A stretch of DNA of 64,000 bases. Source: Desulfobacca sp. (GTDB taxonomy: Bacteria; Desulfobacterota; Desulfobaccia; Desulfobaccales; Desulfobaccaceae). The notes under the pieces were generated by a model. That model worked only from the letters and a program-made list of their open reading frames with translations. It had not been told where the DNA came from and ran no database searches. Shown piece by piece: positions 44,082 through 52,974 of this stretch (the stretch's first letter is position 1; each line of letters opens with the position of its first letter). The stretch lies in NCBI GenBank assembly GCA_020725545.1, contig DYEV01000003.1, forward strand, positions 1 to 64,000, given 5' to 3'. The translations under genes and the position numbers were made by a program.

Positions 44082-44516
44082 TTTTTCTTGTTAGCCTTTG
44101 CAGATCCTGCCATTTGGGCGCCGCCGCCCTTTCCATTAGCACCACCGCTTTACCAACTGCCAGAAGGCTTGCCGCCCAGCCTGTGGAGGAATACGCCGCC
44201 GGCTCTGCCGTTAAAGAAAAATCCTTATTCTTATTTTGGCACCGCCCAGAGGCAATATTGGGATCGGAGGAAGAGCTTGCGAGAAGGGTGGAGGGGACTT
44301 TGCCAACCTGGTGATACGCTGCAATACCCGAAGGTATCGTATAAGATAGGGCAGAGCCCCTTTGACCCGCCGATGGGGGTTGGAGGCAGCAGCTGGAATG
44401 AAAAGACGGCACGGGGCGCTGGGGCCGTGCCCTCTTCTTGAACTAGTGGTTTGGTCTACGATGCTTTTGGATCCTGAATAAGGTAAAATAAAAAATCCCA
44501 AGGAGTCGAGGAGCCT
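44082..44516. other. Gene-free stretch behind the tRNAs
   Basis: About 435 bases contain open frames but none with a start site or family likeness. GGCACGG/CCGTGCC (44408-44431) forms a 7-bp hairpin followed by CTCTTCTT, a possible weak terminator. No integrase or attachment-site duplication of the tRNA-Glu 3' end was seen. Confidence 0.45.
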
Positions 44517-45296
44517 ATGCCGTTGGTGCTTTATGAAGTCCAGGATCAGATCGGCACGATCACCTTTAATAACTATGAGAAACGCAATGCCCTGAGCCGT
44601 GCCTTTATTGCCGAGCTCATGGTGGCTGTGAATACCCTCTTGCTGGAAAAGATCCGGGTCCTGGTCATCCGAGCCCATCCCGGCGCCAAAGTCTGGTCGG
44701 CGGGGCACGATGTCACCGAGCTGGAGCGGCCTGGGCGGGACCCATTGAGTTACTATGACCCCTTGGAGCAGGCCATCCGGGCCATCCAGACCTGTCCGGT
44801 GCCGGTCCTGGCTCTGATTGAAGGAGGCGTCTGGGGCGGCGCCTGTGAATTGGCCTTTGTCTGTGATATCCTTATCGGCGCCCCCACCGCCTCCTTTACC
44901 ATTACTCCGGCCAGAATCGGCATTCCCTATAATCCCACGGGGATTTTGCATCTCATTAACCTCTGTGGACTGGGAGCCGCCAAAGAGATGTTCTTTACGG
45001 CGCGTCCAGTTCCGGCTGAGAGGGCCCTGCGTTTAGGTATCCTCAATCACCTGGTGCCCAGCGACGAGATCGACGCCTTCACCTATGAGATGGCCCAGGC
45101 CATCACGCAAAACTCACCACTGAGCATTGCCGTTATCAAGGAACAGATCCATGTCCTCTCCAATGCCCTGCCGGTGAGCGCGGAAACCTTTGAGCGCATT
45201 CAGGGATTGCGGCGCCTGGTTTGGGACAGTGAGGATTACATCGAAGGCAAGCAGGCTTTCCTGGAAAAGCGGCCACCGGTGTTTCAAGGAAAGTAG
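44517..45296 (+). CDS. scpB: Methylmalonyl-CoA decarboxylase (crotonase family)
   Basis: The 259-residue product matches E. coli ScpB in its distinctive stretches: KVWSAGHDVTEL, GRDPLSYYDPLEQAIR, EGGVWGGACELAF, IPYNPTGI and the end IQGLRRLVWDSEDYIEGKQAFLEKR (core DSEDYIEG). It converts methylmalonyl-CoA to propionyl-CoA and CO2 in the cytoplasm. In E. coli it works with methylmalonyl-CoA mutase (ScpA), but no mutase is in this window. Several AAGGAG-like bases precede the start. A generic enoyl-CoA hydratase is less likely given the matches. Confidence 0.85.
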   Translation: MPLVLYEVQDQIGTITFNNYEKRNALSRAFIAELMVAVNTLLLEKIRVLVIRAHPGAKVWSAGHDVTELERPGRDPLSYYDPLEQAIRAIQTCPVPVLALIEGGVWGGACELAFVCDILIGAPTASFTITPARIGIPYNPTGILHLINLCGLGAAKEMFFTARPVPAERALRLGILNHLVPSDEIDAFTYEMAQAITQNSPLSIAVIKEQIHVLSNALPVSAETFERIQGLRRLVWDSEDYIEGKQAFLEKRPPVFQGK

Positions 45297-45408
45297 GAAG
45301 GGGGAGAGCAATGAATATGCCTGGCTGGTTAAAGAGTGCGGCCGCAAGGGAGAAGCCTTTCTGTGGGCAAATCATTATTATTGCAGTCAATTTCTTATTA
45401 AACAATAC

Positions 45409-46716
45409 TCAGAAATAATAATCCAACGGTTGCCGGCGACGACGCACACTCCAGGCAAAGTAGAGGTTGAAGGGCAGCATGTGCCAGGAATAGAGGTGCG
45501 TGGTCTGCCGCCGCAAAATTGACAAGGGCGCATAGAACCGGCGGTTGGCCTGCCAGTAGCCCTCGGCCAGCTCCTGGGCGGTCATGTGTTTGGGGTGGTA
45601 GACCACCTTGAAACCACAGTAGTTGGTCCAATCATGGTCAAAGATCCGGCCCTCCGCCAGGAGCTGCTCCCTGATCTTGGTGCCGGGGCGGGGGGCCAGA
45701 ATAAACATGAAAGATACCGGCGCCTTGACCCGGATGAGAAAATCCACCGTCGTCTGGAAGATATCAGGCCGGTCCCCGTCCAGGCCGAACATGACGTTCA
45801 CCGAGAAGCCAATACCCCGATCCCGGAAAGCCTTGAACTGCCGCTCATAATCCTTGATTTTATTCTGCTTTTTATTGATGGCCCGGAGACTTTCCTGACT
45901 GATGCTCTCCATGCCGATATTGACATGCAGGCAGCCGCTCCGGGCCATAAGGTCCAGCACCTCCGGGTCGTCCCCCACATTGGCCGTGGCCAGACAGCCA
46001 TAAATAAGTTTCAAGGGGATGAGGCGTTCCATGATGGCCATGGCATGCCGGCGGTTGGCCACAAAATTATCATCCACAAAATAGATGAAATCGCTGCCGG
46101 TGAGCTGGCGGATGGCCTTGATTTCCTCAATGACCTCCTCCACCGGCCGGTGCCGGAACTTGCCGCCATAGACCTGGGTCACCTCACAATAATTGCAATT
46201 GTAGGGACAGCCCCGGGTCGTCTGGGAGGGGATGTTGAGAAGCTTATATTTTTTCAGATTGAGGAGGTCATAGCGGGGGACCGGCAGGTTGACCAACGGT
46301 GAAAGTTCCTGGGCTTGATAGCGGGGCTGCAGGCGGCCGGCCTGGACATCCCGCAGGAGTTGCGGCCAGGCGGTCTCGGCCTCCCCCAAAACCAGGGCGT
46401 CGGCGTGCTGCTGACACTCCTCTGGGGCCAGGGTCGCATGGAAACCCCCCATGACCACCGGAATACCCCGGCCCCGGAAACCTGCGGCGATTTCATAGGC
46501 CCGAGGCGCCTGATGGGACATGCAGGTCAGGGCCACCAGATCGGCCCGTTCCTGAAAGGTGATCTCTTCCAGGAGATCGTCTTTCAGCTCTACGGCAATA
46601 TCCCGGGGCACTAAAGCTGCCAGATAAGGCAGGGTCATCCCCAGCAGCCAACGCTGGCGCCGTTTTTCCAGGAGACCGTGCCGATAACGCGACGGTTGGA
46701 TAATGAGGACACGCAT
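45409..46716 (-). CDS. B12-binding-domain radical SAM protein
   Basis: The product of about 435 residues has an N-terminal cobalamin-binding-like Rossmann domain (VLIIQPSRYR, DLVALTCMSHQAPRAYEIA, VVMGGFHATLAPEE) and a radical SAM core with CPYNCNYC (Cys170, Cys174, Cys177) and YFVDDNFV. A C-terminal extension lies around 360-435. The type is common in anaerobes, modifying lipids, hopanoids, cofactors or peptides, often by methylation. ATG 46716 starts at the Rossmann strand; the frame stays open upstream without such content. It is convergent with scpB and divergent from gmhA. The substrate is unknown. Confidence 0.82.
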   Translation of the reverse strand: MRVLIIQPSRYRHGLLEKRRQRWLLGMTLPYLAALVPRDIAVELKDDLLEEITFQERADLVALTCMSHQAPRAYEIAAGFRGRGIPVVMGGFHATLAPEECQQHADALVLGEAETAWPQLLRDVQAGRLQPRYQAQELSPLVNLPVPRYDLLNLKKYKLLNIPSQTTRGCPYNCNYCEVTQVYGGKFRHRPVEEVIEEIKAIRQLTGSDFIYFVDDNFVANRRHAMAIMERLIPLKLIYGCLATANVGDDPEVLDLMARSGCLHVNIGMESISQESLRAINKKQNKIKDYERQFKAFRDRGIGFSVNVMFGLDGDRPDIFQTTVDFLIRVKAPVSFMFILAPRPGTKIREQLLAEGRIFDHDWTNYCGFKVVYHPKHMTAQELAEGYWQANRRFYAPLSILRRQTTHLYSWHMLPFNLYFAWSVRRRRQPLDYYF

Positions 46717-46933
46717 AAGATCAAGACCAATCCTAAGGGAAATTTTTTCAGGCACTGCAGGTCGTGCGGGCGCTAATAAAGAACTATACCATAAGAGGTC
46801 CTTGCCAAAACCTTTTTTGGGACCTCGGCCAGGTCGCACCTGGTCAGCCGGCCACGCGCCTCTGCCGGGAAAACCTCTTGACCCTTGCAGGTTTTCGCGA
46901 TAGAGTGGTACCATTTTGACCTGGGGAAAGAGT

Positions 46934-47527
46934 ATGTTGCTGCAACACCGGGCCCGCGCCGCCTTTACTACCACCATGCAGCTCATGGCCGAGATCGTCG
47001 AAAAGCATCTGGAGCCTCTGACTGCGGCGGCCCGCCTGTTGGCCAAGGCCTTGCAGGCTGGCCAGAAGGTCCTCATCTTTGGCAACGGCGGCAGCGCTGC
47101 GGATGCCCAGCATCTGGCCGCGGAATTCGTCAACCGTTTTCAGATCGAGCGGCCGCCGCTGGCTGCCGTGGCTCTGACCACTGATACCTCCATCCTCACC
47201 GCGGTCGGCAATGACTACGATTTCAGCGATATTTTTGTGAAACAGATCCAGGCTCTGGGACGGCCGGGCGACGTGGCCTGGGGGATCAGCACCAGCGGCA
47301 ATTCTCCCAATGTCATCAAAGCTCTGCAAACGGCCCGCCATCTGAAAATGCACACCCTGGCGGTCACCGGCCAGGATGGAGGGAAAATGGCACCGTTGGC
47401 GGATATTGCCCTCATTGTCCCCTCGACGCAGACGCCCCGCATTCAAGAGGTGCAGCTCACCATGGGCCATATCCTCGTCGATCTGGTGGACTTCCTCCTG
47501 TTTCCGGAACGCTTCGACTTGTCATGA
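46934..47527 (+). CDS. gmhA: Phosphoheptose isomerase
   Basis: The product of about 197 residues is a SIS-domain isomerase: LIFGNGGSAADAQHLAAEFVNRF (core GNGGSAADAQH), TTDTSILTAVGNDY, STSGNSPNVIKAL. It turns sedoheptulose 7-phosphate into D-glycero-D-manno-heptose 7-phosphate, the first step of LPS inner-core heptose synthesis, which supports a Gram-negative outer membrane. It overlaps the next gene by 4 bases (ATGA). Other heptose genes (hldE, gmhB) are not in the window. Confidence 0.92.
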   Translation: MLLQHRARAAFTTTMQLMAEIVEKHLEPLTAAARLLAKALQAGQKVLIFGNGGSAADAQHLAAEFVNRFQIERPPLAAVALTTDTSILTAVGNDYDFSDIFVKQIQALGRPGDVAWGISTSGNSPNVIKALQTARHLKMHTLAVTGQDGGKMAPLADIALIVPSTQTPRIQEVQLTMGHILVDLVDFLLFPERFDLS

Positions 47528-48498
47528 CCAAGCCCCCCAAACTCACCCCCCTGTCTCTGGCCGGGGTTAAGACCTACAGCCTCAAAGGCCGGTGCAGCAA
47601 GGTAAACTTTCGGGATTTCGGCAGCCCCTGGCAAACCGGGGGGTCGGTAGCGGACTTCGTCGCCGGCCTGCCCAAGATCCTGGCCGCAGCTGATCTGCGG
47701 CGGATAGCCGCGGCCTGGGTGGCGGCTCGCCGCCAGGGCCATCTAGTCCTGCTGGGATTCGGTGCCCACGCCCTGAAAGTGGGACTGAGTCCCGTTATCA
47801 TCGCGCTGCTGCGCCAAGGGCTGCTCTCCGGCGTGGCCCTGAACGGCGCCGGCATCATCCACGACGCCGAGATCGCCATGGTGGGCCAGACCTCCGAAGA
47901 AGTGGAGGCGGTCCTGGGCGCGGGTCAGTTCGGCATGGCCGAGGAGACCGCCTCTTTCTTGAACAACGCCATTGCCTGGGGAGCCCAACATGACCTGGGC
48001 TTGGGGGAGGCAGTAGGCCGGCAGCTCCTGGCCGCCGACTTTCCCCATAACGATCTCAGTGTTCTGGCCCAGGCCGCGGCCCTCCAGGTCCCGGCCACGG
48101 TGCATGTGGCCATCGGCACCGATATCATCCACATGCATCCCTCCGTGGACCCGGCGGCCTTGGGGCAGACGACCCACCTGGATTTCCGCCTCTTTGCCGC
48201 CCTGGTCAGCCGCTTGGCCGGGGGAATGTATATTAATCTGGGGTCAGCGGTGCTCCTCCCCGAAGTCTTTCTCAAAGCCCTGTCCTTGGCCCGGAATTTA
48301 GGCCATACCGTTGACCCCCTGACCACCGTCAATATGGACTTCATTCAACATTACCGGCCGTTGACCAATGTGGTGCGCCGTCCCACCCTGGGAACGGGCC
48401 AGGGCTATGCCCTCACCGGCCACCACGAGATCATGTTCCCCCTCCTGGCCGCCCTGGTCACGGAGCTGTGGAACAGCGGACAGACAACATGGGAGTGA
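47524..48498 (+). CDS. Deoxyhypusine-synthase-like protein
   Basis: The 324-residue product resembles bacterial deoxyhypusine-synthase-family proteins (GFGAHALKVGLSPVII, NGAGIIHDAEIAMVGQTSEEV, AIGTDIIHMHP). Eukaryotic and archaeal enzymes transfer a butylamine group from spermidine to a lysine of IF5A; bacteria lack that target, so the role here is unknown. I cannot identify the catalytic lysine by eye. It is joined to gmhA by a 4-base ATGA overlap and to a cyclophilin-like gene by a 10-base overlap. The coupling hints at sugar-nucleotide or envelope metabolism. Confidence 0.65.
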   Translation: MTKPPKLTPLSLAGVKTYSLKGRCSKVNFRDFGSPWQTGGSVADFVAGLPKILAAADLRRIAAAWVAARRQGHLVLLGFGAHALKVGLSPVIIALLRQGLLSGVALNGAGIIHDAEIAMVGQTSEEVEAVLGAGQFGMAEETASFLNNAIAWGAQHDLGLGEAVGRQLLAADFPHNDLSVLAQAAALQVPATVHVAIGTDIIHMHPSVDPAALGQTTHLDFRLFAALVSRLAGGMYINLGSAVLLPEVFLKALSLARNLGHTVDPLTTVNMDFIQHYRPLTNVVRRPTLGTGQGYALTGHHEIMFPLLAALVTELWNSGQTTWE

Positions 48499-48869
48499 CG
48501 ATACGAATTCAGGCCGGGGCTGTGGAAGTCTTGGGTGAGCTCCACGATACCGCGACGGCTCAGGCCATTGCTGCGGCGTTGCCGCTGGAGGCCACGGTGC
48601 ACACCTGGGGCGAGGAAATTTATTTTCCTATCCCAGTCCGCCAGCCTCTGGATCAGACCGCCACTGAGGTGGTAGAAGTCGGGGATATTGGCTACTGGCC
48701 CAGGGGCCCGGCCCTCTGCCTCTTCTTCGGCCCCACCCCCATCAGTGGTCCGGGCGAGATCCGGCCGGCCAGCGCCGTCAATATCGTCGGCAGATTGTCC
48801 GGCGATATCCGGCGCTTGCACGAGGTCCCAGACGGTATTATAATAAAGGTTGAAATCTTGCCGGCTTAA
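48489..48869 (+). CDS. Cyclophilin-like (TM1367-type) protein
   Basis: The 126-residue product has the pattern of the small cyclophilin-like family: an early IQAGAVEVLGELHDTATAQAI segment (core LHDTATAQAI), TWGEEIYFPIP, VEVGDIGYWPRGPALCLFFGPTP. These share the cyclophilin barrel but no proven isomerase activity. It overlaps the preceding gene by 10 bases and closes the gmhA operon. Confidence 0.75.
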   Translation: MGVTIRIQAGAVEVLGELHDTATAQAIAAALPLEATVHTWGEEIYFPIPVRQPLDQTATEVVEVGDIGYWPRGPALCLFFGPTPISGPGEIRPASAVNIVGRLSGDIRRLHEVPDGIIIKVEILPA

Positions 48870-48923
48870 TGCCAGTCCTGCTGTTTCGGCAGATCTTTTG
48901 AATTCTAAGGAGAACCTTCGCCC

Positions 48924-49148
48924 ATGCCCATTTTTGAGTTCCATTGCAATGACTGCGGCACTGATTTTGAAAAGCTGGTCTTCGGCAGCGATCCCGCCGT
49001 GGAATGTCCCGAATGCCATAAAACCAACTGCGCTCGCCTCATGAGTGCCTGTAATGCCAAGGTCGGCACCAAATTAACGGCCACCTCTGGTGGCGGCGGC
49101 GCCTCCTGCACCGGCTGTGCCGCCACCAGTTGCAGTACGTGCCATTAA
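48924..49148 (+). CDS. FmdB-type zinc-ribbon regulatory protein
   Basis: The 74-residue product (MPIFEFHCNDCGTDFEKL..., CPECHKTNCARLMSA) has the FmdB-family zinc ribbon with CNDC at 8-11 and CPEC at 28-31, then a Gly/Ser linker and a Cys-rich tail (CTGCAATSCSTCH). FmdB proteins are putative regulators of unclear function. A strong AAGGAGA site precedes the start. Confidence 0.85.
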   Translation: MPIFEFHCNDCGTDFEKLVFGSDPAVECPECHKTNCARLMSACNAKVGTKLTATSGGGGASCTGCAATSCSTCH

Positions 49149-49263
49149 ACCCGCTTCCCAACCACGGGAGAGGAGGTTGTCACCTCTTCTCCCCCGACCA
49201 GCCCAGCTCCCCTCTTGCCGCGGTTGCCGATGCTTCGCCGCCACCGCTCAGAAGGCCCATCCC

Positions 49264-49839
49264 ATGCTCCCCATTGCGCCGCTCCTGATTGAACACCGTT
49301 TGATCGAGAGAATGATCCGTTTAATGGCCCAGGAAAAAGAACGGCTGCAGGCCAACATCGCCGTCAGTCCGGAATTTGCCTTCGTAGAACCGCGCTTTCT
49401 CCGGGCGGCAGTGATTTTGCTCCGGGATTATGTCGGGGCCTGGCACCATGGCAAGGAAGAAGATATCCTCTTTGCGGCCCTGCAGGAGAAACCGCTCACT
49501 TCAGAGCACCGCCGGATTCTAGAGCAGCTGCAGGCGGAGCACCGCTGGGGCCGGGAGGCCACCAAAAAATTTGCGGCCGCCACCCAGCGCTTCAATCAGG
49601 GCCACGAAGCCGCCCTGACCGACATCCTGGCCAGTCTGGAGGCCCTGGTGAGCTTTTACCCGGCCCATATCGCCACCGAAGACCAGGATTTTTTCCTGCC
49701 GGTCATGGCCTATTTTTCTCCGGCGGAACAAGAGGCCCTCGTGAAGCAGATGCAAACCTTTGATCAGGACCATGACCTGGCCGCGGCCGAACAACTGGTG
49801 GCGGCTTGGGAGGCCCAGGGGTGCAAGTGCCATTTGTAG
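49264..49839 (+). CDS. Hemerythrin-domain protein
   Basis: The 191-residue four-helix protein has the di-iron histidine/acid pattern: IEHRLIERM (His near 11), AWHHGKEEDILF (about 60-71), HRRI and EHRWGRE, and YPAHIATEDQDFFLP (about 138-152). Hemerythrin domains bind O2 or NO or sense iron; a role in oxygen stress suits this organism. The C-terminal CKCH is unusual. The start is taken as ATG 49264, after AGAAGG. The frame stays open upstream without domain content. Confidence 0.78.
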   Translation: MLPIAPLLIEHRLIERMIRLMAQEKERLQANIAVSPEFAFVEPRFLRAAVILLRDYVGAWHHGKEEDILFAALQEKPLTSEHRRILEQLQAEHRWGREATKKFAAATQRFNQGHEAALTDILASLEALVSFYPAHIATEDQDFFLPVMAYFSPAEQEALVKQMQTFDQDHDLAAAEQLVAAWEAQGCKCHL

Positions 49840-49926
49840 TTTGCAGTTCTGGGATCCATGTCTTGGCCCACAGGAGCCCAGGAAGAGTGCGGCACTGACT
49901 CACCTCCGGTCTCACACCTCAGAACT

Positions 49927-50370
49927 ATGAGCCTTTGGTTTTTTTTACTTATCTGGCTTTCTTTTCCAGACCTGGGGCAGACCTTGGCCCCGTCGCCCTG
50001 TCTCGCGGCCGACAATCCCATGGTCAGGCTGCGTCTCGGGGAAACCGTGGTGCAGGCCGAAGTGGTGTCAACGCCGGAGAAACTCTACCTGGGGTTGGGG
50101 GGACGCCAGCACCTGCCCTGGGGCACCGGCATGCTCTTCCTGCTGCCCACCCGGGAGGTGCAGACCTTCTGCATGCGGGGCATGCTCATCCCCATCGACA
50201 TCATCTGGATCGACCAGAACCGGGTCATCGGTTTCCACGAAAATCTGCAGCCCCAAGACCCGGGTTCTTTTACCTCGCCAGGGCCGGTGAACCTGGTCCT
50301 GGAAGTGCCGGCCGGCTTCGTGGCCGCCACTAATCTGCGCCTGGGCGCTAAACTGGTTGTGGAAAAATAA
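49927..50370 (+). CDS. Exported DUF192 protein
   Basis: The 147-residue product has a signal peptide (MSLWFFLLIWLSF..., cleavage near the CLAAD region) and a complete DUF192 domain: VVSTPEKLYLGLGGRQHLP, GTGMLFLLPTREVQTFCMRGMLIPIDIIWID (core FCMRGMLIPIDIIWI). This small exported barrel is conserved and has no proven function. ATG 49927 is preferred because the signal peptide begins there. Confidence 0.82.
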   Translation: MSLWFFLLIWLSFPDLGQTLAPSPCLAADNPMVRLRLGETVVQAEVVSTPEKLYLGLGGRQHLPWGTGMLFLLPTREVQTFCMRGMLIPIDIIWIDQNRVIGFHENLQPQDPGSFTSPGPVNLVLEVPAGFVAATNLRLGAKLVVEK

Positions 50371-50404
50371 CCGCCAGTCCCCTTCTCCCTTTTTCCTTTT
50401 CCCT

Positions 50405-50440
50405 GCATTAAAAAAGGGCGCCCCCCACTGGAACGCCCTT
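50405..50440 (-). terminator. Rho-independent terminator of folD
   Basis: On the minus strand AAGGGCG ... CGCCCTT makes a 7-bp stem (50414-50440) and is followed directly by a T-run. It lies 23 bases after the folD stop. Confidence 0.8.
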
Positions 50441-50462
50441 GTCAGTATCTTAACGTCAGCCG

Positions 50463-51365
50463 TTAAATTTTGATCAGGCCGGCGGCCAATTTGGCGGCCA
50501 TAACGGTATTCTTCATGAGCATGGTAATGGTCATGGGGCCGACGCCGCCGGGCACCGGGGTGATGAAGGCGGCCTTTTCTTTGACCGCGTCAAAATCCAC
50601 GTCGCCGGCCAGGATGGCCTTGCCGGTCTTTTCGCTGATGCCGATGCGGTTGACGCCCACGTCGATGACACAGGCACCTTCTTTGACCCAGTCAGCCTGA
50701 ACGTATTTGGGCACGCCGGCAGCCACGATGAGGATGTCGGCCCGACGGCAGTGCTCGATCATCCTGTCTTTGGGAGTGCCGGTATGCACGCAGGTCACCG
50801 TGGCGTTGGCGCCAGGGAGCTTCTGCAGCATGATGGCCACCATGGGTTTGCCCACGATGTTGGACCGGCCGACGACCACTACTTCCTTACCTTTGGGGTC
50901 GCCGAAGCTGCGCACGATCAGTTCCTGGCAGCCAGCCGGGGTGCAGGGCAGGAAGGCGTACTGGCCGATGAGGATGCGGCCGACGTTGACCGGGTGGAAG
51001 GCATCCACGTCTTTGTTGGGGTCGATGGCATAAAGGACTTTATTGGTGTCGATGGTCTTGGGCAGGGGCAGCTGCACCAGGATGCCGTGGATCTTGGGAT
51101 CCTTGTTGTATTTTTCGATCAGACCCAGGAGTTCGGCCTCGGCAATGGTGGGCGGTTGATTGTCCTGCACCGAATAGAAGCCCAACTCATGGGCGGTCTT
51201 CTGTTTGGCGGTGACGTAGCTCACCGAACCCGGATCCTCACCCACCAGAATGGTGACCAGGCCAGGAGTAATATTGTGTTTGGCCTTCAGTTCGTCCACT
51301 TCCTTTTTTAACTCGTCCCGGATCTGAGCCGCAACCTCGGCTCCTTTGATTAATTTGGCAGACAT
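50463..51365 (-). CDS. folD: Methylenetetrahydrofolate dehydrogenase/cyclohydrolase
   Basis: The 300-residue product has the FolD landmarks: VGEDPGSVSYVTAKQKTA with the catalytic Lys, QLPLPKTIDTNKVLYAIDPNKDVDAFHP (core IDPNKDVDAFHP), VVVGRSNIVGKPM for NADP, and the end PGGVGPMTITML. It interconverts 5,10-methylene- and 10-formyl-tetrahydrofolate, part of one-carbon metabolism and, in acetate-metabolising anaerobes, of the Wood-Ljungdahl methyl branch. ATG 51365 has AAAGGAGAGG upstream. A terminator follows. Confidence 0.95.
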   Translation of the reverse strand: MSAKLIKGAEVAAQIRDELKKEVDELKAKHNITPGLVTILVGEDPGSVSYVTAKQKTAHELGFYSVQDNQPPTIAEAELLGLIEKYNKDPKIHGILVQLPLPKTIDTNKVLYAIDPNKDVDAFHPVNVGRILIGQYAFLPCTPAGCQELIVRSFGDPKGKEVVVVGRSNIVGKPMVAIMLQKLPGANATVTCVHTGTPKDRMIEHCRRADILIVAAGVPKYVQADWVKEGACVIDVGVNRIGISEKTGKAILAGDVDFDAVKEKAAFITPVPGGVGPMTITMLMKNTVMAAKLAAGLIKI

Positions 51366-51553
51366 ATACCTCTCCTTTGGAATTGTGATGTAAACCTTTG
51401 TGCATTTTTTCATTAATTAGCAATAAACCGGGCAAGAGTCAATGAAAAAAAAGCCGCCGCTGCGAAGTTGCTCTTTTCCTGGCTACTCTGCCGGCGGCCG
51501 GTCCACCTCAGGGACTCTTGACAAAAAGGCCGGGGCGCCCCACAATGTGCGGT

Positions 51554-52276
51554 ATGGCCAAGCATAACCCTTCACTGGCAACCGCGGACCGCATCGAACA
51601 GATGTTCTCTGGCATCGTTCCCTGGTACGATTTCCTGAACCGCTGCCTCAGCCTCCGGCGGGACGTCTATTGGCGTCGGGCTCTGGTCCAGGGTTTGCGC
51701 CTGCCGCGGCGGCCCCTGGTCCTGGATCTGGCGGCCGGCACCCTGGACGTCTCTTTGGAGATCGTCCGGCAACACCCCCAAGCCCGGGTCCTGGCTGTGG
51801 ACTTCAGCCTGCCCATGCTGCAGCAGGGCCGGGAAAAATTGCTGGCCCGGCAGCAGGGCGGCATTGTGCCGGTGGCGGGGGATGCCTATGCCCTGCCCTT
51901 CCCGGACCGGACCTTTGACGCCCTGACCATGGCCTTTGGCATCCGCAATTTACCAGACCACTTATTAGCCCTCCAGGAAATATCTCGCCTTTTAAAGCCG
52001 GGGGGCATGGTGGCCATCTTGGAGTTCGTACCGCCCAGCGGCGGCCTGCCGGCCCGACTCTATGAGAACTATCTTACCCGGTTGCTGCCGTTGGTGGGCC
52101 GGTTGTTCTCCCGCCACTCTTTTGCCTATAGTTATCTGGCCGAGTCCATTCTGCACTTTCCGACGGCCCCGGTCTTTGCCCAATTAATAGAAGAGGCAGG
52201 CTTTCAAGAAGTGCGTTGGCAGACCTTAACGATGGGGATCGTCAGTCTCTTTTACGGGGTACGAGGTGAAGAGTAA
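51554..52276 (+). CDS. menG: Demethylmenaquinone methyltransferase
   Basis: The product of about 240 residues is a UbiE/MenG-type class I methyltransferase: MFSGIVPWYDFLNRCLSLRRDVYWRR (core WYDFLNRCLSLRRD), motif I VLDLAAGTLDVSL, VDFSLPMLQQGR, then AFGIRNLPD and LKPGGMVAILEF. It methylates demethylmenaquinone, or demethoxyubiquinol where that exists. In a strict anaerobe menaquinone is the expected product, hence menG. ATG 51545 is an alternative start three codons upstream. Confidence 0.88.
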   Translation: MAKHNPSLATADRIEQMFSGIVPWYDFLNRCLSLRRDVYWRRALVQGLRLPRRPLVLDLAAGTLDVSLEIVRQHPQARVLAVDFSLPMLQQGREKLLARQQGGIVPVAGDAYALPFPDRTFDALTMAFGIRNLPDHLLALQEISRLLKPGGMVAILEFVPPSGGLPARLYENYLTRLLPLVGRLFSRHSFAYSYLAESILHFPTAPVFAQLIEEAGFQEVRWQTLTMGIVSLFYGVRGEE

Positions 52277-52317
52277 AAGGTGAGATGTGAAAGGTGATGT
52301 GCCCCCAAAAACAGCTT

Positions 52318-52350
52318 TTCACTAACCACCGGCCACTGACCACTTGCCCC
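52318..52350. repeat. GGCCACTGACCACT-type intergenic tract
   Basis: The tract reads CTAACCACCGGCCACTGACC and continues CACTT, an imperfect repetition of a 7-base CCACTGA/GGCCACT unit between the convergent menG and acyltransferase genes. The same kind of tract occurs at 53030-53062 and, inverted, at 19455-19476. Confidence 0.55.
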
Positions 52351-52959
52351 TTACCTTTGCAGACGCTCAATGGCCGCCATAATCTCCCCGGTCAGGGCCG
52401 CGGCCTCTTCTGGCCGGGCGGCCTGGCAGGGTGGGCCCAGACGCACCCGGACCTGGTAGCCCGGCGGTTCCGGGAGGTAGGAAATACCGAGCGGTAAAAA
52501 CGGCAGCTTTTTCTCGGGCAGATGTTTTTGCAGGCGGAGCAGCAGTTGAATGAACCGGTGTTTGCCCGGCCCCACTTCCCCGGGGACATAGGTCCCTTCG
52601 GGGAAGAGCACGAGCTGTTCCCGGCGGTGTAAGAGGGTGAGCAAGGTGCGAAAAGTGGACAAAGTCGCCTGGGGGCAGCGCCGGTCCAGGGGGATGCCGC
52701 CCAAAGCTTCGCAGAGCTTGCGGCTGGCCAAAGAGTGAAATAACTCCACCTTGGCCACATAGTAGAGCGGCCGGGGAAAGGTCAGACCGACGATGGGCAC
52801 GTCTTCCCAACGCTGGTGCTTGGGGCAGATGATGGCCGCGCCCTGCTGTGGCCAGTGCTCCAGGCCCTCCACCTGCAGGCGGAAATAGCGCTGGAAAGTC
52901 TGGCCGGTGAGCCAGCGCATGCTCAGATAGAACCACCTGATCAGCCGATCCCGTTGCAC
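52351..52959 (-). CDS. 1-acyl-sn-glycerol-3-phosphate acyltransferase-like protein (PlsC)
   Basis: The 202-residue product has the acyltransferase blocks HQRWED (HX4D, His48-Asp53), a hydrophobic GLTFPRPLYYVAK stretch, block GGIPLDR near 87, and LFPEGTY (about 118-124). These are the PlsC catalytic and phosphate-binding motifs for acylating lysophosphatidate in phospholipid synthesis. Length is at the short end. A related acyltransferase specificity is possible. Confidence 0.82.
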   Translation of the reverse strand: MQRDRLIRWFYLSMRWLTGQTFQRYFRLQVEGLEHWPQQGAAIICPKHQRWEDVPIVGLTFPRPLYYVAKVELFHSLASRKLCEALGGIPLDRRCPQATLSTFRTLLTLLHRREQLVLFPEGTYVPGEVGPGKHRFIQLLLRLQKHLPEKKLPFLPLGISYLPEPPGYQVRVRLGPPCQAARPEEAAALTGEIMAAIERLQR

Positions 52960-52974
52960 CCGAACCCCTCTATG

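Noticed and set aside
43967-44314. Open frame running through the tRNA genes
   Set aside because: It overlaps tRNA-Lys and tRNA-Glu and has no start site or family likeness.
44004-44516. Integration site at tRNA-Glu
   Set aside because: No repeat of the tRNA 3' end and no integrase were found downstream.
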